Shown here piece by piece: positions 39,126 through 47,111 of a stretch of 64,000 nt of DNA (position 1 is its first letter; every line of letters begins with the position of its first letter). The translations under genes and the position numbers were made by a program. Where the stretch lies: contig JALHMR010000003.1 of assembly GCA_022843945.1 (NCBI GenBank), forward strand, positions 213,080 through 277,079. The letters run 5' to 3'. The notes under the pieces are model-generated. The model saw nothing but the letters and a program-made list of their open reading frames with translations. It did not search any database and was not told the DNA's origin. This DNA is from Rhodospirillaceae bacterium. Lineage in GTDB: Bacteria; Pseudomonadota; Alphaproteobacteria; CACIAM-22H2.

Positions 39126-40025
39126 TCAATTCGCTGCTGTGCCGTGCGTGATCAGGGTCCCGACGAAGGCCACGATGCGATCGAGGACGAAGCCGACGAG
39201 ACCGACATAGACCAGGACGACGATGATGTCGGCGATCAGCGAGCTGTTCCAGGCATCCCAGATGAAGAAGCCGATGCCGACGCCGCCGATCAGCATCTCG
39301 GCCGCGACGATGGCCAGCCAGGACAGGCCGATACCGATGCGCAGGCCGGTGAACATGTAGGGCACGGTCGCCGGCACCATGATCTTGTAGAAGTATTCGA
39401 GATGCGACAGACGGATGACCCGCGCGACGTTGTTGTAGTCGGCCGGGATGTTGCGCACGCCGACGGCGGTGTTGATGATGATCGGCCAGATCGCGGTGAT
39501 GAAGATGACGAAGATCGCCGAGGGGTTGCCGTCGCGGAAGGCGGCGAGCGACAGCGGCAGCCAGGCCAGCGGCGGCACGGTGCGCAGTACCTGGAAGATC
39601 GGGTCAAGCCCGCGCATCGCCCAGGTGCTCAAGCCCACCAGCGTCCCGAGGGCCACGCCGGCGACAGCGGCGAACGCATAGCCGATCGCCACGCGCTTCA
39701 GGCTCGCGATGAGGTGCCAGAACAGCCCTTTATCGAGGCCGCCGCGGTCATAGAACGGATCGGTGATCAGCTCCCAGGTGCTCGACACCACCTTGCTGGG
39801 CGGCGGCAGCGAGGCACCGGGCTGGCTGCAGAAGAACTCCCAGAGCCCGACAATGATGGCGAGCATCAGGAGGGGCGGCAGCACGTTCTCCATCGTCGCC
39901 CGGCCCAGGCCGAGCAGACGCTCGGCCAGGGTTTCGCGCGACGGCAGGCTAAGCGCGATGATCTTGGCGCTCGGTGGCGGCACTGCCGCGACCGGCACCG
40001 CGAGGCTGCGGGCAGGCAGGCTCAT
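39126..40025 (-). CDS. nrtB: Nitrate ABC transporter permease
   Basis: 299 residues with six hydrophobic helices. NrtB/SsuC motifs include LFWHLIASLKRVAIGYAFAA and the EAA-type loop RVIRLSHLEYFYKIMVPATV. TVPPLAWLPLSLAAFRDGNP is characteristic of nitrate permeases. The gene starts 3 bp after the NrtA stop and ends 3 bp before the ATPase. Confidence 0.9.
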   Translation of the reverse strand: MSLPARSLAVPVAAVPPPSAKIIALSLPSRETLAERLLGLGRATMENVLPPLLMLAIIVGLWEFFCSQPGASLPPPSKVVSSTWELITDPFYDRGGLDKGLFWHLIASLKRVAIGYAFAAVAGVALGTLVGLSTWAMRGLDPIFQVLRTVPPLAWLPLSLAAFRDGNPSAIFVIFITAIWPIIINTAVGVRNIPADYNNVARVIRLSHLEYFYKIMVPATVPYMFTGLRIGIGLSWLAIVAAEMLIGGVGIGFFIWDAWNSSLIADIIVVLVYVGLVGFVLDRIVAFVGTLITHGTAAN

Positions 40026-40028
40026 GGA

Positions 40029-41339
40029 TCAGGCCACCTTCTTGATCGCCAGGCTGGCGAGATAGGTCTGGGGGTTGTCGGGATCGAAGACCTTGCCGTC
40101 GAAGAAGGTCTCCTTGCCGCGCGAGGTGCTGGCGGGAATGTCCTTCGCCGGCACGGCCAGCGCCTTGGCGCCCTCGCGCCAGATGTCCTCGCGATTGACC
40201 TTCTTGACCAGGGCCTTGGTGTCGGTCTCCGGCGGCAGTACTCCCCAGCGGATGTCCTCGGTGAGGAACCACAGATCGTGGCTCTGGAACGGGTATGAGG
40301 CGTGGTCGCGCCAGAACTTCATGAGGTGCGGGCTGTTGGTGACCTTACGGCCGTCGCCGTAGTCGATCTCGCCCTTGGTGCGGCCGATGATGTCCTCGAA
40401 CGGCACGTTGAACCAGGCGCGCTTGCCGACAATCTGGCACTTCTCGACCTTGTTCTCGTCCTTGTCGCACCACATGGCGGCTTCCTGCACCGCCATGGTC
40501 GCGGCGAGTGCCGCCTTCGGGTTCTTGTCCACCCAGTCAGCGCGTACGCCGAAGCTCTTCTCGGGGTGCTTGTTCCACAGCTCGCCGGTGTTGAGCGCGG
40601 TGTAGCCGATCCCCTGGTTCACGAGTTGGGCGTTCCACGGCTCGCCGACGCAGAAGCAGTCCATCGTACCGACCTTCATGTTCGCCACCATCTGCGGCGG
40701 AGGCACGACGATGGTCTGCACGTCCTTCTCCGGGTCGATGCCGTTGGCCGCGAGCCAGTAGCGAAGCCAGAGGTCGTGCGTACCGCCGCGGAAGGTCATC
40801 GCAGCCTTGACCTCCTTGCCGGAAGCGATCTTCTTGGCGAAGGCTTCCTTGAGGCTCTTGGCTTCAAGTTTGGCGCCGGTCGGCAGGTATTCCTTGGCCA
40901 CCGAGATCGCCTGCGCGTCGAGGTTGAGCCGGGCCAGGATATACATCGGCAACGGCTGATTGTTCTGGGTCACCGTGCCGTTGGTGATGAGATAGGGCAT
41001 GGGCGTGAGAATGTGGGCGCCGTCGATACCACCTGCCCCGGAGCCGAGCACCAGGTTGTCGCGCGTGGCCCCCCACGAGGCCTGCTTGGCCACCTCGACA
41101 TCGGGCAGGCCGTACTTGGCAAAGAAGCCCTTCTCCTTGGCGATGATCAGGGGCGAGGCATCGGTCAGCGCGATATAGCCGAAGGTCGCCTTCTTGATCT
41201 CCGGCCCCGCCCCTTGGGCGAAGGCGCCAGCCGGGAATGCGGCCTTGACCGCGCTCATCAGGGCGGCGGTACCGGCCGCCGCAGTCGTCTGACGCAGGAG
41301 CTGGCGGCGGCTGAGTGTGGTGAAACGAGAGGGTTTCAT
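40029..41339 (-). CDS. nrtA: Nitrate-binding periplasmic protein
   Basis: 436 residues from ATG 41339, which has GGAG seven bases upstream; a start ten codons earlier is less likely. A twin-arginine signal is visible in [20 protein letters not shown], followed by GAFAQGAG. The mature protein matches NrtA/CmpA: KATFGYIALTDASPLIIAKE at the N-terminus, and CVGEPWNAQLVNQG and LRYWLAANGIDPEKDV in the binding cleft. It captures nitrate in the periplasm for NrtBD. It is 22 bp downstream of the NasS-like gene, its signal-less paralogue. Confidence 0.92.
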   Translation of the reverse strand: MKPSRFTTLSRRQLLRQTTAAAGTAALMSAVKAAFPAGAFAQGAGPEIKKATFGYIALTDASPLIIAKEKGFFAKYGLPDVEVAKQASWGATRDNLVLGSGAGGIDGAHILTPMPYLITNGTVTQNNQPLPMYILARLNLDAQAISVAKEYLPTGAKLEAKSLKEAFAKKIASGKEVKAAMTFRGGTHDLWLRYWLAANGIDPEKDVQTIVVPPPQMVANMKVGTMDCFCVGEPWNAQLVNQGIGYTALNTGELWNKHPEKSFGVRADWVDKNPKAALAATMAVQEAAMWCDKDENKVEKCQIVGKRAWFNVPFEDIIGRTKGEIDYGDGRKVTNSPHLMKFWRDHASYPFQSHDLWFLTEDIRWGVLPPETDTKALVKKVNREDIWREGAKALAVPAKDIPASTSRGKETFFDGKVFDPDNPQTYLASLAIKKVA

Positions 41340-41361
41340 GAGTTTCTCCGGTTTGATCGAA

Positions 41362-42654
41362 TCAGGCATTTTTCTGGCGATCCCTCAGGTCTATTTTTTT
41401 CTCAGCCGAGACAGCAAAGTCCGCGATGTAGTCTTCGAGACGCTCCGGATCGAATATCCGGCCGTCCATGAACAGGTCGGAGCTCATGGCGATACTCGAG
41501 GGCGAAGCCTCGAGCGACCAGGGAGCCGCGTGCTGGCCTTCCGCCTTGCTGCACGCCGCGGGGCACGGCAGGCCGAGCGCCGCCGCGACGTCGCGATAGA
41601 TGTCCTGGCGATAGACGGCCGCCGCGGTGGCGCGGATGTTGACGCCCAGATCGATCTGTCCCCAGCGGCGCATCTGGGTGAGGATCCAGGCGGCGTGCGA
41701 GCGCCACGGGAAACTGGCGGCACCGTCATGAAACACGTGGAAGTCCGGCACGGCGACGGCCTCTTCGTCGGCGCCCGGGCGGACACGGCCGGTCAATGAG
41801 GCCGCGATGATCTCCTCCGGCAGGTCGATATAAGGACGATGGGCAAGCAGGCGCGCCGCTTCGGCGCGATTGCCCGGCTCGTCGAGCCAGCGCGCCGCTT
41901 CGATAACCGCGGCAATCAGCGCCCGATGCGTGTTGGGATGGCGCGCTGCCCATTCGGCGGAGAAACCGAGAACCTTGTCGGGATGGCCTGTCCATACGTC
42001 GCGCGTCGTGGCGGCACAGCGTCCGATGCCGAGATCGACCGCGCGCTGGCCCCAGGGCTCGCCGACGCAGTAGCCGTCGATGTGGCGCGCCGCGAGGTTG
42101 GCGACCATGAGCGGCGGCGGCACCACGCGGATGCGCACGTCTTCGTCGGGATCGATGCCTGCGGCTGCCAGCCAGTAGCGCAGCAGGTAATTGTGCATCG
42201 AATAGGGAAACACGGCGGCGAAGCTCAGCGGCGGTGCGCCGCTGGCGCGGCGGCGGGCTACCACCTTCTGTAGCGCGTGCGCCGAGGCCAGGGCACTGGA
42301 GCCCGCGGCAGCGTCCGTCTCCAGCATCTGGCGCCACAGCGCCGTCGACACGGTAATGGCGCAGCCGTTGAGGCCGAGGCTCAGCGCCGTAACCATCGGC
42401 CGGCCCAGTCCGCCCAGACCGAGAGTCGCCGACAGCGGCATCCCCGCCAGCATGTGCCCGCCATCCAGCGCGCCGAGGGCCACCTTGTCGCGGATATTCG
42501 CCCAGGACGGCTCACGCACGATTTCGACATCGAGGCCATACCTGGCAAACAGATTTTTCTCGCGCGCCACCGCGACCGCGGCGCAGTCTGTCAGCGGAAT
42601 GACGCCGAGGCGCACCGTCCGGGTTTCAAGTCCGCTGCCGAGTTCTGCCGCCAT
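41362..42654 (-). CDS. nasS: NasS-like cytoplasmic nitrate sensor (NrtA paralogue without signal peptide)
   Basis: 430 residues from ATG 42654. The sequence begins MAAELGSGLETRTVRLGVIP with no signal peptide, then follows the NrtA fold: DCAAVAVAREKNLFARYG, LLRYWLAAAGIDPDEDV and YCVGEPWGQRAVDLG. In the known NasS-NasT pair, NasS holds the antiterminator NasT when nitrate is absent and releases it when nitrate binds. The gene follows the attenuator leader and precedes nrtA, so the sensor is itself expressed under the control it exerts. A second periplasmic binding protein is possible but lacks support for export. Confidence 0.83.
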   Translation of the reverse strand: MAAELGSGLETRTVRLGVIPLTDCAAVAVAREKNLFARYGLDVEIVREPSWANIRDKVALGALDGGHMLAGMPLSATLGLGGLGRPMVTALSLGLNGCAITVSTALWRQMLETDAAAGSSALASAHALQKVVARRRASGAPPLSFAAVFPYSMHNYLLRYWLAAAGIDPDEDVRIRVVPPPLMVANLAARHIDGYCVGEPWGQRAVDLGIGRCAATTRDVWTGHPDKVLGFSAEWAARHPNTHRALIAAVIEAARWLDEPGNRAEAARLLAHRPYIDLPEEIIAASLTGRVRPGADEEAVAVPDFHVFHDGAASFPWRSHAAWILTQMRRWGQIDLGVNIRATAAAVYRQDIYRDVAAALGLPCPAACSKAEGQHAAPWSLEASPSSIAMSSDLFMDGRIFDPERLEDYIADFAVSAEKKIDLRDRQKNA

Positions 42655-42664
42655 ACGCAGTCCC

Positions 42665-42714
42665 AAAAAAGAAAGGCGCCCATCGCAGCCGTGCAGCCGC
42701 GATCGGACGCCTTT
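42665..42714 (-). terminator. Intrinsic terminator in the nasS-nrtA leader (attenuator)
   Basis: Read on the minus strand, AAAGGCGTCC at 42714-42705 pairs with GGGCGCCTTT at 42680-42671 (one G-U pair), extended by ATCGC/GCGAT, and is followed by CTTTTTT at 42671-42665. It ends 10 bases before the nasS start. Its left arm includes the loop of the second ANTAR hairpin, so the terminator and that hairpin cannot form together. This is the arrangement of NasT-controlled attenuation. Confidence 0.85.
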
Positions 42715-42744
42715 GTCCTGACTCACCGCCCCGTCATTGGAGCG
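42705..42744 (-). promoter_or_regulatory. Two tandem ANTAR-type RNA hairpins, NasT target
   Basis: On the minus strand, hairpin 1 (42744-42727) has a 6 bp stem CGCTCC/GGGGCG (one U-G pair) and hexaloop AATGAC. Hairpin 2 (42718-42705) has stem GGAC/GTCC and hexaloop AAAGGC. Both loops have A at position 1 and G at position 4, the known ANTAR-recognition rule. The spacing of 8 bases and overlap with the terminator arm match the two-hairpin antiterminator model. The second stem has only four pairs, somewhat short. Confidence 0.75.
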
Positions 42745-42766
42745 AAGAGCCTTCAAGCATCATTAG

Positions 42767-42782
42767 AGCAAGCTGTATGCCA
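42767..42782 (-). promoter_or_regulatory. Sigma-54 (-24/-12) promoter of the nitrate operon
   Basis: The minus-strand sequence TGGCATACAGCTTGCT matches the consensus TGGCAC-N5-TTGCW with one mismatch and exact spacing. Transcription would start near 42756, just before the ANTAR hairpins. This suggests nitrogen-limitation control by NtrC in addition to nitrate control by NasS-NasT. No NtrC sites were looked for beyond visual inspection. Confidence 0.7.
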
Positions 42783-42894
42783 GCCGTACGCAGGTGCGGT
42801 AAGTATTTGTTATAAAAACGTAAATGGAGAGAATCGAGAAGTCTTGGCCAGGCTATCGGCGACTCGGGCCTGCCGCATTTCTAAGCGCGACGGC

Positions 42895-43542
42895 CTACGG
42901 CTTCAGCACTTGCGCGAAAGTGATGAGCTGCTGCGCCACATCCACCAGGCGGCGATTCTGCTCCATCGCCAGGCGGCGCAGCGCGCGATAGGCCTCGTCC
43001 TCGCTGATCTTTCGCTGCTCCATCAGAATACCTTTGGCGCGATCGATGATCTTGCGGTCCTGAAGCGAGCTCTTGGTGCGCTCAAGCTCGCTGCGCAGCG
43101 TCTGGTATTCCTTGAAGCGCGCAATGGCGACGTCGATGATCGGCTTGACGCGCTCGGCGTTGAGCCCGTCGATGACGTAGGCGCTGACGCCAGCCTTCAT
43201 GGCCTCTTCGATGGCGTGGCCATCCGAATGGTCCACGAACATAACGATCGGCCGCGGCAGGTCGCGGTTGATCGCACGCAGGCTTTCAAGGGTATCGCGG
43301 CTCGGCGAATCGACATCAATGATGATCACGTCCGGCTGGCGCTCGCGCACCACCGCGGCCAGATCGTCGCCCGGCGCCGCCACACCGCTAACCGTACAGC
43401 CAGCGCGGGTCAGTGCCTGCTCGAGAACCGCAACCCGCTCCGGCATGTCGTCAACAAGCAGAATCCGCAGACGCGTTGCGGCGTCCGTGGAGGGCGGCGG
43501 CTCGACTTGCCCCTTGCGGCTTCGGGTTTTATGGGCACCCAC
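42895..43542 (-). CDS. nasT: ANTAR-domain response regulator NasT (transcription antiterminator)
   Basis: 215 residues from GTG 43542. The receiver begins RLRILLVDDMPERVAVLEQA, with the acidic acceptor in VIIIDVDSPS. A coiled linker leads to the ANTAR domain LQDRKIIDRAKGILMEQRK and YRALRRLAMEQNRRLVDVAQ. ANTAR proteins bind paired hairpins in nascent RNA and stop a terminator from forming. The gene lies directly upstream of the leader with the ANTAR hairpins at 42705-42744. In known systems NasT is controlled by NasS rather than by a kinase. The 49 bp upstream of its start hold no obvious promoter, and its own expression is probably separate from the sigma-54 promoter downstream. Confidence 0.92.
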   Translation of the reverse strand: MGAHKTRSRKGQVEPPPSTDAATRLRILLVDDMPERVAVLEQALTRAGCTVSGVAAPGDDLAAVVRERQPDVIIIDVDSPSRDTLESLRAINRDLPRPIVMFVDHSDGHAIEEAMKAGVSAYVIDGLNAERVKPIIDVAIARFKEYQTLRSELERTKSSLQDRKIIDRAKGILMEQRKISEDEAYRALRRLAMEQNRRLVDVAQQLITFAQVLKP

Positions 43543-43591
43543 CCGACACGCCGTGCAAGAACGAGACCAAGCGAGCCGTCAATGCGGCGAT

Positions 43592-44353
43592 TTAGCCGCC
43601 ATCACCGAATGCCTTGCGCAGCGCCTCGCTGACGTTGCTGACTTCACGCCCCTTGGGCGCCGCATAGCTGCCGGCCGTCGGCTTGGGCAGCTTCATCCGC
43701 GCCAGCAACTCGGCCTGACGCACGCCGCAAGCGATACCATCGATCAGAGGCACCGGGACTTGCGCCTGCAGGCGCCGCGGCACGCCCGCCATGACCGCGC
43801 CCGATAGAACGACCGTCTCGGCGCCGGCCTGCTCGACAAGGCGTTTGGCCTCCGCGACCAGGAGACGATCAAGCTCCGCGGTGTCGCCGGGAGAAAATGC
43901 GGTTGCCCGGTCGATGACACCCCAGCCCGCCACCCGGCCTGCCAGACCATAGTGGGCGACGAGTTCCTGGTACATCGGCAGACCGGCGCTACCGAGCGTG
44001 ATAACGCCTGTCTTGCCGCCGAGCATGCAGGCGGTCAGCAGCGCGGCCTCGGTCATTCCCACGACTGGAATGGTCAGAAGCTGGCGCGAAGCGTCGAGCG
44101 CCGTGTCGTACGACACGGCAATCAGGGCCGCGTCGCAGCCCTCGGCGTGGCGCGCCATCAGATCGACCATCGCATGCGCGGCGATGGCGTTTTCGGCCCG
44201 CGTGCCGATGATCCTGGCGCCGAACTCACCGGTGACTGCCTTGATCTCGCAGCCCGGGCCGGCCGCCAGCCGGGCCTCGGCGGCGACCCGGTCGGTGACG
44301 AACTGGCTGGTATTGGCGTTGACGACGAGCAGCCGCACGGTCGGGACCTCCAC
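43592..44353 (-). CDS. Asp/Glu/hydantoin racemase-family protein without catalytic cysteines
   Basis: 253 residues. The N-terminal VRLLVVNANTSQFVTDRV and IPVVGMTEAALLTACML place it in the Asp/Glu/hydantoin racemase superfamily. Both catalytic cysteines of hydantoin racemase are missing: the first motif, usually ACFxDPGL, reads AVSYDTALDASR; the second, usually LGCAGM, reads LSGAVMAG. Two-base proton transfer is therefore impossible by the usual mechanism. It could be a decarboxylase, an isomerase or a binding protein. It is separated from the DapA-like gene by 3 bp, so it ends the second catabolic operon. Confidence 0.75.
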   Translation of the reverse strand: MEVPTVRLLVVNANTSQFVTDRVAAEARLAAGPGCEIKAVTGEFGARIIGTRAENAIAAHAMVDLMARHAEGCDAALIAVSYDTALDASRQLLTIPVVGMTEAALLTACMLGGKTGVITLGSAGLPMYQELVAHYGLAGRVAGWGVIDRATAFSPGDTAELDRLLVAEAKRLVEQAGAETVVLSGAVMAGVPRRLQAQVPVPLIDGIACGVRQAELLARMKLPKPTAGSYAAPKGREVSNVSEALRKAFGDGG

Positions 44354-44356
44354 AGG

Positions 44357-45337
44357 CTAGGAGGCAGTATAGCCGGAGGCCGGCCGCGCCGCAGCGGCTG
44401 CGAGTTCCGTCCAGATCCGGCCGTCGATGACCCGGGCCTGCAGGTCGATGGCCCGGCAGATCATGCGGTCCGCTTCCGCCGTCTGCACGGCATCGAGAGG
44501 CGGCGGCAGGCGGCAGCGATCGGTGGCGAACAGGCCCTCGACGTGCCGCAGCTGCTTGAAGAAGCGGATGCTGACATCGATATGCTGGTGAGAGAAGGCG
44601 ACGATGGGCAGAAGGCGCTCGAAAAGCGCACGCGCCGTCTCGATCTCGCCCCGACGATAGGTGTCGTAGATCGCCACATAGACGGGATCGAGAGTCGACG
44701 GCATGAAGGCGTGGACGCCGCGCGCCAGCGCATCCGGCATCTGCATCGCCGCCCAGCCGCCGCTGACATGCAGCCGGCCACCGGTGGCTTCGAGCACGCT
44801 TGTATATTTCGGCCCGGCCGGCAGGGTTTCGACCTTGAGACAGCGGAAGGTCGGCAGCGTTTCGAACAGCCTGACGATGTCCGGGATCGGCAGGCCGCCG
44901 CCGCTCCAGTCGAGGTCCTGGATCATCAGCAGGTCCGGCCCCGCCGCGGCGATACGCGTCATCGCCTTCTCGAGCGCCGGGCCGGCAGCACCCGCCGGCA
45001 CCTGGCAGCAGATTCCATCGGCACCGGTACGCCGTGCCAAGCCGGCCAACGCCTCGCTCTCCGCCACATCGGGCGAGGTGACGCTGACGATCACCGGGAT
45101 GCGGCCGGCGGTGACCTCGACGACGATCCGCGCGACCCTCTCCTTCTCCGCCCGGCTAAGGCTGGCCTGCTCCCCCGCCACGGCGATGACCAGCAGCCCC
45201 ACCGCGCCGCTGCTCACCGAGCGTTCGGTCAGGCGCGCCACGCCCGCCTCATCGATCCGATCGTTGCTATCGAATGGCGTGTTGAGGCTGGGGATGATGC
45301 CGCGCATGCCGACGGGGCACGGGTCTGATGCGCTCAC
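44357..45337 (-). CDS. DapA-family (dihydrodipicolinate synthase-like) aldolase/lyase
   Basis: 326 residues from GTG 45337, which overlaps the SDR stop by 4 bp and has GGGAG just upstream; the ATG 30 bp downstream has no ribosome-binding site. A TIM barrel begins MRGIIPSLNTPFDSNDRID. The Schiff-base Lys is K168 in FRCLKVET. The DapA residues GTTGE and the YYN tyrosine are replaced by AVAGEQ and, near 141, by DLDW. It should therefore use the Schiff-base chemistry of the superfamily on a substrate other than aspartate semialdehyde, for example a keto acid. The substrate is not identifiable. Confidence 0.82.
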   Translation of the reverse strand: MSASDPCPVGMRGIIPSLNTPFDSNDRIDEAGVARLTERSVSSGAVGLLVIAVAGEQASLSRAEKERVARIVVEVTAGRIPVIVSVTSPDVAESEALAGLARRTGADGICCQVPAGAAGPALEKAMTRIAAAGPDLLMIQDLDWSGGGLPIPDIVRLFETLPTFRCLKVETLPAGPKYTSVLEATGGRLHVSGGWAAMQMPDALARGVHAFMPSTLDPVYVAIYDTYRRGEIETARALFERLLPIVAFSHQHIDVSIRFFKQLRHVEGLFATDRCRLPPPLDAVQTAEADRMICRAIDLQARVIDGRIWTELAAAAARPASGYTAS

Positions 45338-46089
45338 GATCTCCCGCCGTCGACGCTCAGAATCTGGCCGGAGACCCACGAAGCCTGCTCGCTGGCCAGG
45401 AAGAGCACGGCATTGGCGATGTCCGTGGCCGTGCCGAGGCGGCGTGTGTGGATGGCTTCGACCATGCGCGCCTGGCGCTCCGGACCGTACGCCTTCCATT
45501 GCTTTTCGGTCGACGGATTGGAGCGCACGAAGCCTGGCGCCACGGCGTTGGCCGTGATGCCGTAGCGGCCGAGATCCTGCGACAGCTGCTTGGTCAGGCC
45601 GACCAGGGCATGCTTGGCCGCCGTGTAGGCCTGTATGCCGGTAAGGCTGGGCCGCAGACCCGCCCCCGAGGCGATGTTGACGATACGACCGTAGCCGCCC
45701 TTCTGCATCGGCTTCGACGCGGCCTGCGCCAGCCAGAAGGCACCGTCGACATTCGCCTTGAAGATCACATGCCAGTCCGCCTCACCGACCTCCTCGATCG
45801 GCCGGCCGATCTGGCCGCGCACGCCGCCCGCGGCATTGACCAGGATATCCAGCCGGCCCTCGCCCGCGGCGAGACGTTCGACCTCGGTATGGGCCGCTGC
45901 GCGGTCGGACACATCGAAGACGTGAGCCGTCATCCCGTGCTGGGCGGCGAACGCGGTCACGCGTGGAGCGTCGATGTCGGCGACATGGACGCGTGCCCCG
46001 GCTTCGGCAAGGCCCTTGGCGATGGCCTGGCCGATACCCTGGGCGCCGCCGGTTACGAGGGCAACGCGACCGTTGAAGGCGAGTTGCAT
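45334..46089 (-). CDS. Short-chain dehydrogenase/reductase (FabG-like)
   Basis: 251 residues from ATG 46089; a longer open frame upstream is a shadow of the reductase gene. Cofactor motif TGGAQGIGQA, DILVNAAGG, the catalytic Ser in NIASGAG and YTAAK give a complete classical SDR. Asp in VADIDAP favours NAD. It overlaps the ketopantoate reductase-like gene by 37 bp and the DapA-like gene by 4 bp. It probably oxidises a hydroxyl intermediate in the second catabolic pathway. Confidence 0.84.
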   Translation of the reverse strand: MQLAFNGRVALVTGGAQGIGQAIAKGLAEAGARVHVADIDAPRVTAFAAQHGMTAHVFDVSDRAAAHTEVERLAAGEGRLDILVNAAGGVRGQIGRPIEEVGEADWHVIFKANVDGAFWLAQAASKPMQKGGYGRIVNIASGAGLRPSLTGIQAYTAAKHALVGLTKQLSQDLGRYGITANAVAPGFVRSNPSTEKQWKAYGPERQARMVEAIHTRRLGTATDIANAVLFLASEQASWVSGQILSVDGGRS

Positions 46090-47111
46090 GCGTCGATCAG
46101 GATCTTGAGGGTAGCGAAGGAGCGCGGACGCCGCCCGTCCTCCACGTCGTGGATCAGGTCCACCAGGGTACGGATCGCCGGCGTCTCGACACCGGATTCG
46201 CGGGCCAGCCTGGCGATGATGCCGATCTGGGGATCGATCTCGGTCTTGCGCTTGCGCACGGCGAGGTCGCGCCAGATGCCGGAATGTGTCTTGGCGCTGT
46301 GGCGGTTGAATTCCGCGAGCTCGGCGACACTGGCGCGCGAACGCGCTTCGGGTGCTCCCGGAAAGAACGCTGCCGGATCGAAGCCGCTGAACCCCACGGG
46401 CTTGACCTTGCGCGCGGCCGCCACCAGCATGACCTCGCGCGCCAGGCGATCGAAGGCGATGAAACGCGCCGGGTCGTCGAAATTGGCGCTGATCGAATCG
46501 TCGGTCAGGGCCGTGGCGAAGAGCATGGCGCCGTAGGCCAGCTTTCCCCAGAGATAGCCCCAGATATTGTCGGTGAGCTCGGCGTTGGGCTCGAAGACCT
46601 GCAGCAGTCTGTGCATGGCGCGCGTGCGCTCGCGCGTCTGACCGTCGATCTCGCCAACCACCACAGAGGCCCGATTGCCGCGGATGATGCGGCCTGGGCC
46701 CAGCCAGTCGGCGCCGAAATTGACGAAGCATCCCATGGTGCGCGCCGCACCCAAGCGCTCGCTGATGGCGATCTCGTTGAGGCCGTTCTGGGCCGAGAGC
46801 ACATAACCGTCGGGTGACAAGTGCCTGCCCAGGGCATCGAGGGCCGCTTCGGTGGCCGGCGCCTTGACCGCCAGGACGATCCGCGAATAGGTGCCGGTCA
46901 GCTCGTCCAGCGTCTTGGCGGGAATGACCTGGGTGAAATTATCGACTGGGCCCTCGATGACGAGGCCCGTGGTGCGGCAGGCCTCGACATGCTCGCGCAC
47001 GATGTCGACCAGCAGGACCGGCACGCCGGCCCGTGCCCAGTAGGCACCGATGGTGCCGCCGATGGCTCCCGCCCCCCAGATCAGGACCGGTTCCTGCGGC
47101 GCTCCCGTCAT
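46053..47111 (-). CDS. Ketopantoate reductase (ApbA/PanE)-family dehydrogenase
   Basis: 352 residues. The Rossmann motif is LIWGAGAIGGTIGAYWARAG. The ApbA active-site segments are LSAQNGLNE, WGKLAYGAMLFATALTD (catalytic Lys) and the C-terminal THSGIWRDLAVRKRKTEID. The family reduces 2-oxo acids to 2-hydroxy acids with NADPH. At 352 residues it is longer than PanE of pantothenate synthesis (about 300). Its setting next to an asparaginase-like gene, an SDR and a DapA-like gene points to catabolism rather than pantothenate. It overlaps iaaA by 4 bp. Confidence 0.82.
   Translation of the reverse strand: MTGAPQEPVLIWGAGAIGGTIGAYWARAGVPVLLVDIVREHVEACRTTGLVIEGPVDNFTQVIPAKTLDELTGTYSRIVLAVKAPATEAALDALGRHLSPDGYVLSAQNGLNEIAISERLGAARTMGCFVNFGADWLGPGRIIRGNRASVVVGEIDGQTRERTRAMHRLLQVFEPNAELTDNIWGYLWGKLAYGAMLFATALTDDSISANFDDPARFIAFDRLAREVMLVAAARKVKPVGFSGFDPAAFFPGAPEARSRASVAELAEFNRHSAKTHSGIWRDLAVRKRKTEIDPQIGIIARLARESGVETPAIRTLVDLIHDVEDGRRPRSFATLKILIDACNSPSTVALPS

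Noticed and set aside
41362..42654. Reading the NrtA paralogue as a second periplasmic binding protein
   Set aside because: No signal peptide from the best start and it lies directly after a NasT-type leader, so NasS fits better.
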